From a virus: a DNA stretch of 49,289 nt. Position 1 is the stretch's first letter; every line of letters begins with the position of its first letter. The stretch lies in IMG/VR virus record IMGVR_UViG_3300036401_000371, positions 1 through 49,289 of that record; one strand, 5' to 3'. The notes beneath the pieces were generated by a model. That model saw nothing but the letters and a program-made list of their open reading frames with translations, made no database searches and was not told the DNA's origin. The translations under genes and the position numbers were made by a program. Of the stretch, positions 23,590-32,402 are shown one piece after another.

Positions 23590-24525
23590 TTAGTACACCC
23601 GCGCGATCATTGTGCAGTGCCAATCATTCGACCAGCTTTGCCCTTGGTATTCTACCTCAGTGATGTAATACCCCCCATTGAAATCGCGCGATTGCAACAC
23701 GATCTTACGACCGGGCACGAGTCCAGGAATCATCAGCGCGCGCAATTTCAAAATACTTGAATCCTTCGGCTTGGGCGGCTTGGCCACTTTCTGCGCCGCG
23801 TTCGCCGCAAACTGCTGTGGGTTGCCCAAGCTCACGGTGGAATCGATCGACGCCTCGGGGCTGCCGATCAGCCCCGTCTGCGGCGACAGAAGGATCGCGC
23901 TCAGCCCCAAGGGCTGTCCCTTCTGTGCGATCTGCAACGCCCCGCGCTGAATGCTCCACGTAAGTCCGATGGAAGTCAGCACGCGCGTCAGCGCCTGCGC
24001 CGCGTTCCCGCTCAGCGTCATCGTATGCGGCAGCGAGCTACCAAGGCCCGCAATCGTGGCTGTGGCTTCAAAGTTGGCCGCGTTGCCCAGCCCTACACCC
24101 ATCGCTGTCGCGGCTTGCTGCAAGATGAAGCTGATCGGCGTGCCCTTCGCATAGCACGCGTTGATGCGCCCTTCGCGATATGCGCGCCCGCCGTCGTCGC
24201 CACTAAGAACAGTTTTCCAACCTGTGCGGTCGCGCTGTGAGCCCACCTCGCGTAAGTCGCCACTGAAAATCACCGACGTGTTATCGATGTAGCCAGCTTC
24301 CACTTGCACGGGGATACCGACGATCTTAGATGACGCCGCGCCTTGCGGCCGGTTGCGCTTCAAGAGCTGCGCGCGATGATCGTCGTTTAGATTCCACACC
24401 GTCAGTACGCACTTGTTGGGCTCGGCTTTAATCGTCGCTGTCGCGCGAAATTCGATATCCAACGCGGACACGTCGAGGGTATCAACTTGCACTTTCCAAC
24501 TGCGGCGAAAAAGCGCGTCGCTCAC
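23590..24525 (-). CDS. Baseplate hub protein
   Basis: The product has 311 residues. RATATIKAEPNKCVLTVWNL, VQVEAGYIDNTSVIFSGDLR and ISFILQQAATAMGVG are features of the tail hub group (Mu gp44/gpD-like). IVLQSRDFNGGYYITEVEYQ near the C-terminus is also typical. It forms the central ring above the spike. It starts with GTG in a GTGA overlap. Confidence 0.85.
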   Translation of the reverse strand: MSDALFRRSWKVQVDTLDVSALDIEFRATATIKAEPNKCVLTVWNLNDDHRAQLLKRNRPQGAASSKIVGIPVQVEAGYIDNTSVIFSGDLREVGSQRDRTGWKTVLSGDDGGRAYREGRINACYAKGTPISFILQQAATAMGVGLGNAANFEATATIAGLGSSLPHTMTLSGNAAQALTRVLTSIGLTWSIQRGALQIAQKGQPLGLSAILLSPQTGLIGSPEASIDSTVSLGNPQQFAANAAQKVAKPPKPKDSSILKLRALMIPGLVPGRKIVLQSRDFNGGYYITEVEYQGQSWSNDWHCTMIARVY

Positions 24526-24896
24526 GCGAACGCCTCAGGATTGGCGAACACGTCATCATCGCTGGTAATGTACGTGAGCGGGTAATTACCATTCAGATCA
24601 GACGGCACTTGAAGATCCAACTCTGTACCCGCTAAGTCAGAGACGATCAGCAGCCCCTTCGGCAACCGAGGATCTTTGAATTTGCGCAACAGGCTGACGC
24701 CGCACACGAGGCGAATCCAAAGCGCGATGTTATTTCCATCCTGATCGTAGATGTTCAGGTAGTACGCGTTTTCTCGCTTGCTCCAATAGAAGCTGAACAC
24801 GTAGCTGAAATCTTCAAGTTGGACCAATTGATCCCACTTCAAGACGCTGCCATCGGAGAGAGAAAAATCTGTCTCTGCGTCAATTGTGATTACCAA
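24522..24896 (-). CDS. Baseplate plug-type protein (Pam3 gp18-like)
   Basis: The product has 124 residues from a probable TTG start inside the last codons of the Dit-like gene. YVFSFYWSKRENAYYLNIYD and LVCGVSLLRKFKDPRLPKGL match the small beta protein that sits between Dit-like and hub genes in Pam3-type baseplates. The start is uncertain, since no ATG is available; GGGGTGG upstream supports the TTG. Confidence 0.7.
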   Translation of the reverse strand: MVITIDAETDFSLSDGSVLKWDQLVQLEDFSYVFSFYWSKRENAYYLNIYDQDGNNIALWIRLVCGVSLLRKFKDPRLPKGLLIVSDLAGTELDLQVPSDLNGNYPLTYITSDDDVFANPEAFA

Positions 24897-25569
24897 GATC
24901 CACCCCGAACAAGCCTTTGAGGATCGCGTGTGCGACGGTCTGCCGCACCTTCGCGGTTGTCGCTGCGTCTGCCTCTTTGCCCGACTTTGCGCCACGGTGC
25001 CGCGGTGTCACCTTCGCTGGCAACGCCGCAACCGTCTGCGTCGTCACGAAGTTGATGTGTTGCAAGTCCATCGTGAAGCGCAGCACGTTTCCATTCTGCG
25101 CGTTGCGTGGCACGACGAAACTAGTGCAAGCCATGTTCTCATACGTGGCCAGTGTCGTGGTGACGGTGAAGACGCCAGCGCTTTGGATCGCGTTGGCGAG
25201 ATCTCCGAACACCTCTTTAACTCGATCAAAAAACGAATCGAATTTAAATGCACTGTAGGTGATGGTTTTTCCACCTACCACGCGTGACACGGATTGAACG
25301 CTGCCCGTGACGCCATTGAGGTAGCTACTCACGCCGCCGATCGGCGTGTTACTCACGAGACCTTCAATCGTCAATTTCTGTGGAATGGGCCGGATGTGAT
25401 CGGTGATGTCCGCGCCCGTCTCCACCTGATGCAACGTGACTTCGGCCGTCGTGGTGTGCTGCTCATTGATCGAGGCATCCAAGATGAGCTGGCCAACGCC
25501 TGGATCCTGCCCGCCCGTAGCGGGGAGCTGCCACGTCATCACCACACGCTGTGGCTGCTTTGCGCTCAC
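24880..25569 (-). CDS. Dit-like tail-tip/baseplate protein
   Basis: The product has 229 residues. LILDASINEQHTTTAEVTLH then ETGADITDHIRPIPQKLTIE and GLVSNTPIGG form the N-terminal signature of Dit-like proteins of contractile baseplates. It starts with GTG overlapping the tape-measure stop (GTGA). It is likely a ring around the tube end. Confidence 0.85.
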   Translation of the reverse strand: MSAKQPQRVVMTWQLPATGGQDPGVGQLILDASINEQHTTTAEVTLHQVETGADITDHIRPIPQKLTIEGLVSNTPIGGVSSYLNGVTGSVQSVSRVVGGKTITYSAFKFDSFFDRVKEVFGDLANAIQSAGVFTVTTTLATYENMACTSFVVPRNAQNGNVLRFTMDLQHINFVTTQTVAALPAKVTPRHRGAKSGKEADAATTAKVRQTVAHAILKGLFGVDLGNHN

Positions 25570-27188
25570 TGTTCCACCGCCTTCCGCTGCCGCGTCGCGA
25601 GCGCCGCTCGATTGCGCTCTTTGAGCACTTTGTGGACTGCCTGCCCTGCGCGCTCGCCAGCGATGCGCCCGAGTTTTTCCTCATCCATGCCGGGCGCGGC
25701 TTGCACCGTCATCGTCACCAGTGGCCCGCCGACGTCCGCCCCTTGCGCGGCGAAGTCAAAGGGCGCGGGCGCAGAGGGGCCGAACGTGTCGGGGATGCCC
25801 GGCCCGACGCGCGGCAGCGTGTTGGTGGGTCGCAGCTCGCGCGCGCGCGCCTGAATCAGCGCGTACATTTCTTCTCGCGACACACCCGCGGGCACTTCTG
25901 TAACGCCCTCCCAAGGCTTCCCGATGGCCGCTGCGTTGACTTTCGCCTGCGCCTGCTTCGTGACACTGGCCTCTGTCGCTTCGCTGCCAATCGCGCCGCC
26001 AACGACCTTGCGCGCGAAGCTGTATTCTTTCTCGCGGATGCCCGCGGTCCAATTGGAAAACTGTGCCAACTTATCGCCGATGTCTCCCCAGCGTTCCACG
26101 ATGAATTTGAAAAAGCCCCACGTCTTTTCCACCCACGGCCACATTTCACGGAACGCCGCGGTCACACCTTCCCATGCCGCCTTGATGTCTTTCACCACCT
26201 CGACGTGGGCGTCTTTGCCGAAGATGCGATCGATCACATCGCCGATCACGCTCTCATCGCCCGTGAGCATGCCCACGAAATCCTCAATGATGAGGATCAG
26301 TGCAGCGATGGCCGCGGTGATGAGCAGGATCGGCGCGTTGGCGATGGCCATCGAAATGGCGAACGCTGTCGCTGCCGCCGTCAGTGCGCCGAAGGCAACT
26401 TCAAGAATGTGGCTGTTCTCCGCGGTTTCTTTGAGCCACTTCGCTGCCTGCGTGAGATATCCCACGAGCTTGGAAAGCAACGGCAACAGCTTCACGAGCA
26501 CGACGTTTTTAAACGACGTCATGACGAGATTTAGCCGCGCTTGCTGTATTTGAAAGCGTGCGCCCGCTTCGATCGCTTGCTGCGTGTACCCGCCGCCCAG
26601 CTCGCGATACTGCGCCACGAGATCCGCGAAGCCTTCGCTGCCTTCTTTCAAGAAGGGCAAGAGCGCGCGCCCCTCGCGGCCGAAGATCTTCGTTGCAATG
26701 GCCGCTTGCACGCTCGCGTCCGTCTGATTTTTGATACCGTCAGCGACGGCCAAAAACAGATCGTCTGCGTTCTTATATTCGTTCTTGAGCTGTGCCGTAG
26801 TGATGTGCAGCGCAGCAAACGCTTTCGTCTGCTCTTGGCTCCCTTGGATGGCCTCTTGTTGCATAACTTGCATGCGGCCCATGAGGTGGAGCAACCGATC
26901 TGCGTCGTCGCCCATGGCGCGGCTAGCAAACTGGAATTCCTGCACGCGATCGGTAGTGATGCCCAACGCGTTCGCCGTGTCGTCCAAGCGATCGAGCAAC
27001 TCCGCTTGGGCGTCAGCGAATTCGTAGATCTCTTTGATGGCGAAAGCTGCGGCGATGCCTTCGGCGACGCGTTGAACCTTGCCTAGAAATTTGTCGAGTT
27101 GGCTTTCCCCCTTCTCCAACTCTTTGGTGTCGACGCCAAAACCGAAGATGGCAAGCAACTCGCGGGCGACTCCACTATCATTTGCCAT
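25566..27188 (-). CDS. Tail tape measure protein
   Basis: The product has 540 residues, helical, with a coiled-coil N-terminal half (ELLDRLDDTANALGITTDRV, LMGRMQVMQQEAIQGSQEQT). A hydrophobic segment follows (AISMAIANAPILLITAAIAA, then LILIIEDF, about 285-315), as in tape-measure proteins that enter the host membrane. FGREGRALLPFLKEGSEGF is a common tape-measure motif. At 540 residues it is short, pointing to a tail of about 80 nm if helical spacing is used. The start lies 11 bases inside the frameshifted chaperone product. Confidence 0.85.
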   Translation of the reverse strand: MANDSGVARELLAIFGFGVDTKELEKGESQLDKFLGKVQRVAEGIAAAFAIKEIYEFADAQAELLDRLDDTANALGITTDRVQEFQFASRAMGDDADRLLHLMGRMQVMQQEAIQGSQEQTKAFAALHITTAQLKNEYKNADDLFLAVADGIKNQTDASVQAAIATKIFGREGRALLPFLKEGSEGFADLVAQYRELGGGYTQQAIEAGARFQIQQARLNLVMTSFKNVVLVKLLPLLSKLVGYLTQAAKWLKETAENSHILEVAFGALTAAATAFAISMAIANAPILLITAAIAALILIIEDFVGMLTGDESVIGDVIDRIFGKDAHVEVVKDIKAAWEGVTAAFREMWPWVEKTWGFFKFIVERWGDIGDKLAQFSNWTAGIREKEYSFARKVVGGAIGSEATEASVTKQAQAKVNAAAIGKPWEGVTEVPAGVSREEMYALIQARARELRPTNTLPRVGPGIPDTFGPSAPAPFDFAAQGADVGGPLVTMTVQAAPGMDEEKLGRIAGERAGQAVHKVLKERNRAALATRQRKAVEQ

Positions 27189-27372
27189 CGTCGTTTTTCT
27201 CCCGATCTAGCTCAATCGCGTCTAAGACATCGTGCGCCTCACAAAGCTGATCGAACGTCATCGCCTCAGCTTCGCGGGGCGACACGCTACCGTGCATCGC
27301 AGCGTGCGTTATGATTCGCCACTTGAAGTTGATCCAGGGATCGAGCTGGGCGACGGCGCTTGCACTTCGCTG
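27178..27372 (-). CDS. Frameshift extension of tail assembly chaperone (GT part)
   Basis: This reading frame is open but has no good start. It encodes AQLDPWINFKWRIITHAAMH and FDQLCEAHDVLDAIE, the form conserved in the second part of chaperone pairs such as lambda G/GT. It would be reached by a -1 shift from the upstream frame at GGGGGGC (27378 to 27372), giving a fusion of about 226 residues. The T8 run at 27438-27431 is an alternative site. The stop overlaps the tape-measure start, as usual. Confidence 0.75.
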   Translation of the reverse strand, partial: QRSASAVAQLDPWINFKWRIITHAAMHGSVSPREAEAMTFDQLCEAHDVLDAIELDREKNDDGK

Positions 27373-27857
27373 CCCCCCTCCGTCGTCTCCGCTGCGGCCG
27401 TGCGCGCGTTGACTTCGGCCATGATGCCAGAAAAAAAACTGGCGAAATTCACCTCCACGCAGAAGATGAGCCAACGGAGAAAAGGCATGTACCGTTGAGT
27501 AAAGTGAAGGTTGCGATCGGCATCCTTCGCCAGTGAGCACCATTTGGCGTCATCGTTGAGGTAGCTACTCTGCGCGCCAAACGCCTTGGCGAACGTCGTC
27601 AGATCTTCCGTCTGCAACGTAGACGGCAAGACAGCCATGAGCCCAGCGCCCATGGCTGCCAACTGCCGTTTCTTCTCTGCCGCCGTTGCAGCCTTGCCCC
27701 CATCGCCCGCGCGCAGCGTGGCAGCCAACGCAGGCGCGGCGATGTCCATCAGGCGTTTGAGAATGGGCAGCCCTTGCGCGAAACCGAGGGGCACCGTGCG
27801 ATACGTGACTCCATCGATTTCGCGCTCATTGAACGGGCTGTTGCTCTCAGCTTCCAT
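27309..27857 (-). CDS. Tail assembly chaperone (G-like)
   Basis: The product has 182 residues. It lies between tube and tape measure, where the chaperone that coats tape measure is always found. The N-terminal REIDGVTYRTVPLGFAQGLP and RLMDIAAPALAATLRAG are typical. The C-terminal linker is low complexity (AAAETTEGGSEVQAPSPSSI). The last coding region contains two slippery sequences in the correct phase for -1 frameshifting. Confidence 0.8.
   Translation of the reverse strand: MEAESNSPFNEREIDGVTYRTVPLGFAQGLPILKRLMDIAAPALAATLRAGDGGKAATAAEKKRQLAAMGAGLMAVLPSTLQTEDLTTFAKAFGAQSSYLNDDAKWCSLAKDADRNLHFTQRYMPFLRWLIFCVEVNFASFFSGIMAEVNARTAAAETTEGGSEVQAPSPSSIPGSTSSGES
27372..27378 (-). promoter_or_regulatory. 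Candidate -1 frameshift site GGGGGGC
   Basis: On the minus strand, codons GAG GGG GGC allow both tRNAs to slip back one base (G GGG GGC), then reading CAG CGA. This joins the chaperone linker to the frame with the conserved WINFKWR block 15 codons later. A second possible site, T TTT TTT, lies at 27438-27431 but would add a less natural linker. Confidence 0.6.
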
Positions 27858-28288
27858 TAGTTGCCCGCCTCTTCACGGGTGCCGTTGGCGACGTGGATTT
27901 CCCATTCGCGCGACTTGGCCGTGCGGTCCATCGAAGCGGACGGAATTTCCGTCACCCACGACTCAGCGCCGAAGGCGATGGAGCCCCCAAGCGTGTCTTC
28001 CATCTGAAACTCAAACGTGATGCCAGCGGGATCGTTCACATCGTCGTTGTGCAGCGACGACAGAATCGGGTTGCTCTGCGACGTCTGAAGCAACTTGATC
28101 ACCACCTTCAAGCGCTTGTCGCTGGTGCGCGAGCGGGCCACTTCTCCATCAGTGCCCACCACCTCATCAAAGCTGGGGGTCATTTGCTCGACGGTGATGA
28201 ATTCGCCGTCAGCGAAGCCCTGAATGAGCACGCCACCGCAAGTGATCGAAACCTGATCCGGGTTGTATTTCGCCAAACGAGGGGGCAT
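27857..28288 (-). CDS. Tail tube protein
   Basis: The product has 143 residues. YNPDQVSITCGGVLIQGFAD, EVARSRTSDKRLKVVIKLLQ and GITFEFQMEDTLGGSIAFGA are characteristic of the DUF3277/KPP10-type tube proteins that follow DUF3383 sheath genes. It forms the inner tube of the contractile tail. It directly overlaps the chaperone start by one base. Confidence 0.88.
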   Translation of the reverse strand: MPPRLAKYNPDQVSITCGGVLIQGFADGEFITVEQMTPSFDEVVGTDGEVARSRTSDKRLKVVIKLLQTSQSNPILSSLHNDDVNDPAGITFEFQMEDTLGGSIAFGAESWVTEIPSASMDRTAKSREWEIHVANGTREEAGN

Positions 28289-28300
28289 CGGAAACCTCCG

Positions 28301-29650
28301 TTACAGACTGATATTGCCGCGAATAATGACCGTCTGCACGCCGCCCGCGGAGTAGGCAACGAAGGTCAAACCACGCATGATACGGTTTTTCTTGTCCGTC
28401 GCGGTTGCCGTCTTAGGATCGGGCACGTTCACAACGAATTGCTGATCCACATCGTCGCTGAGAAAGCCGCTCGTGGTGAACGCCTGCAAGCTCGCGCGAA
28501 CCTGCCCAGCCATGGAGCTGTAGCCCTTGCGCGTGCGCGGAATGCGCTTGCCCGCCTGCGAAGCCGCTTGCATCGCGGCGAAGATGCGAAGCTGAATATC
28601 GCGCGTCAGCGCATCAATACCGCGCTGAATATCGATGAAGAGGCCCGACGCCGCGAGGCCCGTCAGCGTCACGTTTTCGCCGAACACGCCCGACGCGTAG
28701 ACGTTGCCGTTATTCGAGGGCGCGCCTTCCAGACTCGTGGCCGCGCTGATCTGATTCGGCGTGAGCGCATCCGCCGCGACAGCGGACAAGTTGACGCCCC
28801 ACCATGTATCGCTACCCGGATCGTTGGTGAAGCGGTTGGCCATGAGCGCCGTGGCGCCGTAATTGGCCGGGGTGCCGCTATACTGCCCGTACGTGCGATT
28901 GTACGCGCTAGTCTTGAACGTGTTGAAGATGCCGCTACCCAGCGTCAAGTTGTCGGTGTCTGCGGTGGTGTACGCGTGCAGGCGCTTGTTGCTTTCCACC
29001 CACGTGGCGATATCGGTGATGTTGGCAGGGCTCAGCCATGCGCCGCTCACGCCGTAGAAATCGCTGTCAATGAGCGCAGCCGCGGCAAGGTCCGCCGAAG
29101 GCGTCGCGGAGGTGGAAACGTCGTGGTAAACGCCGCCGTTCATCGCAGACGGGTACCAAATGGCGCCCGACGCAGTGACGGTGATATTCACCTGCGTGTT
29201 ATCCACGCCGTCAACGACGAGAGTCAAGCCACTGACGACGATCGCTGCAAGCGCCGTGGCAACCTGCGCCGCCGTCTGCGCAATGATGGTGATGTAAAGC
29301 GCGTGCGTCACGCCGCTGGGGTCCGTCAGCGTAAGCCCCACCTGCGTACCAGGCACGGGGCTCGCGTTCACCTTGAAGTGGTGAACCTGCGCCACGCTGG
29401 TGCTACCGCGAATGATCTTGAATTTGTTGATATGCGGATTTTGCGCCGCGCCCGCAGCCGCCATCAGATACAGCGGCTCAGTGGTGGTGAAGCCATCCAC
29501 GAGCATATCCGCGGGATCGAAGTACGTGCGGATGCGATCGGGCCAATGGGTGTGGTAACCGATGTACGCGGGCGTATCGGTGCCCGGCAAACTCGGCGCG
29601 TTGAGGCTCGCCGAAATGCTGACATCGACAATCAAATCAGCGATTGCCAT
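28301..29650 (-). CDS. Tail sheath protein (DUF3383-like)
   Basis: The product has 449 residues. The C-terminal half has SGLFIDIQRGIDALTRDIQL then RIFAAMQAA and IPRTRKGYSSMAGQVRASLQ, as in DUF3383 sheath proteins; its end (TVIIRGNISL) supplies the strand for sheath interlinking. The middle contains a less conserved beta domain (about 110-190). Contraction of this sheath drives injection. Gene order sheath-tube-chaperone supports the call. Confidence 0.9.
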   Translation of the reverse strand: MAIADLIVDVSISASLNAPSLPGTDTPAYIGYHTHWPDRIRTYFDPADMLVDGFTTTEPLYLMAAAGAAQNPHINKFKIIRGSTSVAQVHHFKVNASPVPGTQVGLTLTDPSGVTHALYITIIAQTAAQVATALAAIVVSGLTLVVDGVDNTQVNITVTASGAIWYPSAMNGGVYHDVSTSATPSADLAAAALIDSDFYGVSGAWLSPANITDIATWVESNKRLHAYTTADTDNLTLGSGIFNTFKTSAYNRTYGQYSGTPANYGATALMANRFTNDPGSDTWWGVNLSAVAADALTPNQISAATSLEGAPSNNGNVYASGVFGENVTLTGLAASGLFIDIQRGIDALTRDIQLRIFAAMQAASQAGKRIPRTRKGYSSMAGQVRASLQAFTTSGFLSDDVDQQFVVNVPDPKTATATDKKNRIMRGLTFVAYSAGGVQTVIIRGNISL

Positions 29651-29654
29651 CTAT

Positions 29655-30260
29655 TTACTCCTCTTTCACGTCGAAGTTGACCGCGATGGGATTGCCCCCA
29701 TCGGGCGTAACGGTGCCGCTGCCAATGACTTCGCCGATCCAGCCGCCCGCATCCGGCGTGGTGTCGGTATCGTTATCCGCGGTGAGACAGAAGAAATCTG
29801 CCACATAGCGGTTTATCAATCGCCCTTCCTTGTCACGATACGGAACGCGCTTTGTGCCGCTCCAATCGCTGATCGCGTACCACGGGGTAAGCGCCTCGAT
29901 CGAAGTGGTGCGACCCAGCCGCGTTTTCAGATTTTCCAAGATGAGCTGCGCGCTCCGCTTGTCGCCGATGTCTTGCACGATGCTTTCAACGGCAACAGTC
30001 AACGTGAACGTGCGTGGGCCGCACACGATCACGGTGACGTCGTTGGTGGGGCCGCCAACGTCTCCCGCTGCGCTGTCGTCTTGCCGTTCTTCGTCCTGCC
30101 CAATCGTGTTGCCCAGCGTGATAGTTAGCTCTGCGTGCGGATCCTGCGTCCAGGCGCCGCCTTCCGCTTCATCACTCCAACGGAGCTGCGCGAGCGTAAG
30201 GCCCATGAGCCGCGCGAATAGCGGCGAAGTGGCGCGCTTGAGGCCAGCCCAATCGATCAC
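29655..30260 (-). CDS. Neck/tail completion protein (LIC_12616-like)
   Basis: The product has 201 residues from a GTG in a GTGA overlap. The middle region (TNDVTVIVCGPRTFTLTVAV then ESIVQDIGDKRSAQLILENL) matches tail terminator/neck proteins found before sheath genes. The C-terminus is beta-rich. It likely caps the tail before head joining. The family call is by position and pattern. Confidence 0.65.
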   Translation of the reverse strand: MIDWAGLKRATSPLFARLMGLTLAQLRWSDEAEGGAWTQDPHAELTITLGNTIGQDEERQDDSAAGDVGGPTNDVTVIVCGPRTFTLTVAVESIVQDIGDKRSAQLILENLKTRLGRTTSIEALTPWYAISDWSGTKRVPYRDKEGRLINRYVADFFCLTADNDTDTTPDAGGWIGEVIGSGTVTPDGGNPIAVNFDVKEE

Positions 30261-30799
30261 ATCGACACCATTTTTCCATCCACCTCAGCGCGGATGCACG
30301 CCACGATCTGCCCGATGGCGAAGAGGGGTGGATCTTCGCTGAGGCCCGCATTGCGTCGCTGACGCTTCGTGCTGTCCGCCAACGGCGCTAGCCCTGCTTC
30401 GCTAGTTGTGATCCACGCGCGCATTTCGTAGGCCCACCGCGTGGCCAACAGCTCCACGGCGGTGGTGTCCCCTTGCCGCTCCGCTTGCATCGCCGCTTTC
30501 ATTTGCTTGCGGTTGCGCTCCGTGTTGCGGTCAAACCACGTGCGAAACCACGAGCGCATGGGTACGCCCGCGCCATACTCGTGCGCGAGCGCGACGTATG
30601 AAACGGTCACGTCGCCCTCTTCGCCCGTGTACTTGATGATCTTCTGCGCGCCGTCCGCTTCGTTGATACCGACGCGCGCATCGTGTTGCTTCACGCGCTT
30701 GCCTTGCTCCGCGAGCTTCGCCTTGACGCGGGCCACCGCGCGATCGTCTACAAAATACGTCGCGTTGACCATTACCTTTGGTGACTTGCCGCGGCTCAC
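30257..30799 (-). CDS. Neck/minor tail protein, HK97 gp10-like
   Basis: The product has 180 residues from a GTG (GTGA overlap). YVALAHEYGAGVPMRSWFRT-WF is the E-(F/Y)-G-x3-P-x-R-x-(F/W) block of gp10-like and virion-morphogenesis neck proteins. A later ATG at 30772 would lose nine residues and break the overlap, so GTG is preferred. Confidence 0.75.
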   Translation of the reverse strand: MSRGKSPKVMVNATYFVDDRAVARVKAKLAEQGKRVKQHDARVGINEADGAQKIIKYTGEEGDVTVSYVALAHEYGAGVPMRSWFRTWFDRNTERNRKQMKAAMQAERQGDTTAVELLATRWAYEMRAWITTSEAGLAPLADSTKRQRRNAGLSEDPPLFAIGQIVACIRAEVDGKMVSM

Positions 30800-31077
30800 G
30801 TGACGCGCGCCCCACTGGAAACGATGAGCTGGACTCGACGCAAATCCGCGTCGTAGTTTGTTTGCCCCGCAGCATTGGCCAGGTTCATCTTGCGGCCCCA
30901 CGGCGTGAGCGCGAGGAAACGGGCAGCATAGAGGAACGTGCCCTCTTGCTGCCATTTCCCCCACGGACACAACGGCGTGTACTGCTGTGCCTGCGTCAGC
31001 TTCGCCGAAATTAATGGCGCACCCGCGTCTTTAAACTCGGGGTACTGCGCCAAAAACGTGGGCACGTCAATCGCCAT
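30796..31077 (-). CDS. Head-tail connector (DUF4054-like)
   Basis: The product has 93 residues. IDVPTFLAQYPEFKDAGAPL followed by AARFLALTPWG is the pattern of DUF4054 adaptor proteins that bind under the portal. It starts one base after the upstream stop. Confidence 0.75.
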   Translation of the reverse strand: MAIDVPTFLAQYPEFKDAGAPLISAKLTQAQQYTPLCPWGKWQQEGTFLYAARFLALTPWGRKMNLANAAGQTNYDADLRRVQLIVSSGARVT

Positions 31078-31078
31078 G

Positions 31079-31564
31079 CTACTTGCCCAGCGGCGGCAGC
31101 CCGCGACGCGTCTTACCGCCACCCGCAGCCGTCAGCGCGGCAATGCGCGCGTCCAGCTTCGCCGTAACGGCCGGGCGCGATTCCGTCTTGCGCCACGCCG
31201 TCAGGAGCGTGAGGTTTTCCTCACCCTCCACGACGATGAGGGCAGTGGCTTCGTTGAGGCGTTCAAGCGGATCGATTTCCAGCTCATCGCCAAGCTGCCC
31301 TTCGCTCAGCGACAGCCATCCCTTGCGGAGCCACGTCACCACCTGGGAATTGGCCTTCACCTTATCCCAGTAGCCGCGGTCAACGGCCGTCGCCTGGGGG
31401 CGGCCGTCCTTCTCACGCGGCGCACTGGGCGGAATCGGCTTGCCGTCGTTGAGGCACACGGTGGCGAGCCCCGTGGCGCTCTCCACTCGCTTCATGGTGT
31501 CGGGCAAGTGGAAGATCCGCGGCTGATTGTTGGTGATGAAAACAATATCTTTCTGAGCGTTCAT
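31079..31564 (-). CDS. Head-region protein, unknown
   Basis: The product has 161 residues; ATG at 31564 follows AGGGGAAAAG. The N-terminal IVFITNNQPRIFHLPDT is a motif of small proteins lying next to capsid and connector genes in this kind of phage. The rest is charged and ends in GGGKTRRGLPPLGK. Virion location is inferred from context only. Confidence 0.65.
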   Translation of the reverse strand: MNAQKDIVFITNNQPRIFHLPDTMKRVESATGLATVCLNDGKPIPPSAPREKDGRPQATAVDRGYWDKVKANSQVVTWLRKGWLSLSEGQLGDELEIDPLERLNEATALIVVEGEENLTLLTAWRKTESRPAVTAKLDARIAALTAAGGGKTRRGLPPLGK

Positions 31565-31584
31565 TTTCTTTTCCCCTATTCCCC

Positions 31585-32094
31585 TTAGTAGCTCGGATAC
31601 CACTTCGTCGTGGTTGGATCCCAACACTCCGTGATCACTTTGCTGACGACGGCGGTAGTGGCCAAGGCGATGTTACCAGACGTGCCCGTCGCGAAGAGGC
31701 CATCAGGAATGATGTTGATGCAGCCCGATCGGCCACCGAATGGCGAGTTGATGGTGTTGATCTGCGTCACGCCCGTGACGTGGAAGGTGTTACCGCCCGT
31801 GGGCGCGCTGATCGTCGCGGCCGACGCGACAGCCGTCGGCAACGTGGGCGGCCCGACGTCGAGCAACCCGCCGATGTCCAGCGAGCGCGTGGCCGAATTG
31901 TAAACGGCGCCGTCGAGGAAATTGAAGTACAGAATCGACGGCACCTTGCGGAAGTAGCTCACGCCCGTACCAAAGCTCTTGACGTCCAAGAGCATGACGG
32001 GACTGGTGACAGCCGCATACGCGGCGCGCGCGCCCATAAGGCACGCCGCCGCAATGAGGCACGCCACCGCAATATTGCGTGCGTAGCGCTTCAT
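31585..32094 (-). CDS. Exported beta-rich protein in head cluster
   Basis: The product has 169 residues. It starts with a clear Sec signal (MKRYARNIAVACLIAAACLM, cleavage after AYA-A near 28). The mature part, with NTFHVTGVTQINTIN, NIIPDGLFATGTSGNIALA and TTTKWYPSY, is the beta module seen in phage fibre or decoration proteins. A signal peptide on a head-cluster gene is unusual and suggests an envelope or cell-surface role. Confidence 0.7.
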   Translation of the reverse strand: MKRYARNIAVACLIAAACLMGARAAYAAVTSPVMLLDVKSFGTGVSYFRKVPSILYFNFLDGAVYNSATRSLDIGGLLDVGPPTLPTAVASAATISAPTGGNTFHVTGVTQINTINSPFGGRSGCINIIPDGLFATGTSGNIALATTAVVSKVITECWDPTTTKWYPSY

Positions 32095-32095
32095 T

Positions 32096-32401
32096 TTACT
32101 GTTCTCCCTTCGGCAGCGTAGGAAGCGGCGGCAGCTTGATCACCTGCAACTGACCTTCCGCCTCGCGCTCCTCGCCGCCTTCACTCTTGTCGTCTTCCGT
32201 GGGCGCCTCGTGGATCTCGTCGGTCACGTCCACGAGCTTGCCCGCCTCCACCCACATTTCGACGGTGGCGTTTTCAAGCGCGGCGAACCATCGCCCTTCG
32301 CTAACCAAAGTCACGCCCGGCAACAGCGTGACTTCCGGCATGCGCCGCGCAGGCGGCAAGTGAATCGCCGCGGTGTGCGTATTCTTGATCAACTTGAACA
32401 T
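32096..32401 (-). CDS. Small protein between capsid and connectors
   Basis: The product has 101 residues. HLPPARRMPEVTLLPGVTLV and RWFAALENATVEMWVEAGKL resemble small head-associated proteins with a PG-x-(N/T)-x-V turn. The C-terminal third is acidic (EAPTEDDKSEGGEEREAEG). The start is one base after the capsid stop. Function is unknown. Confidence 0.65.
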   Translation of the reverse strand: MFKLIKNTHTAAIHLPPARRMPEVTLLPGVTLVSEGRWFAALENATVEMWVEAGKLVDVTDEIHEAPTEDDKSEGGEEREAEGQLQVIKLPPLPTLPKGEQ

Positions 32402-32402
32402 G

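Noticed and set aside
27893-29680. A 595-codon plus-strand frame opposite sheath and tube genes.
   Set aside because: Shadow frame with Arg/Val/Ala-rich content, opposite two clear tail genes; no start signal.
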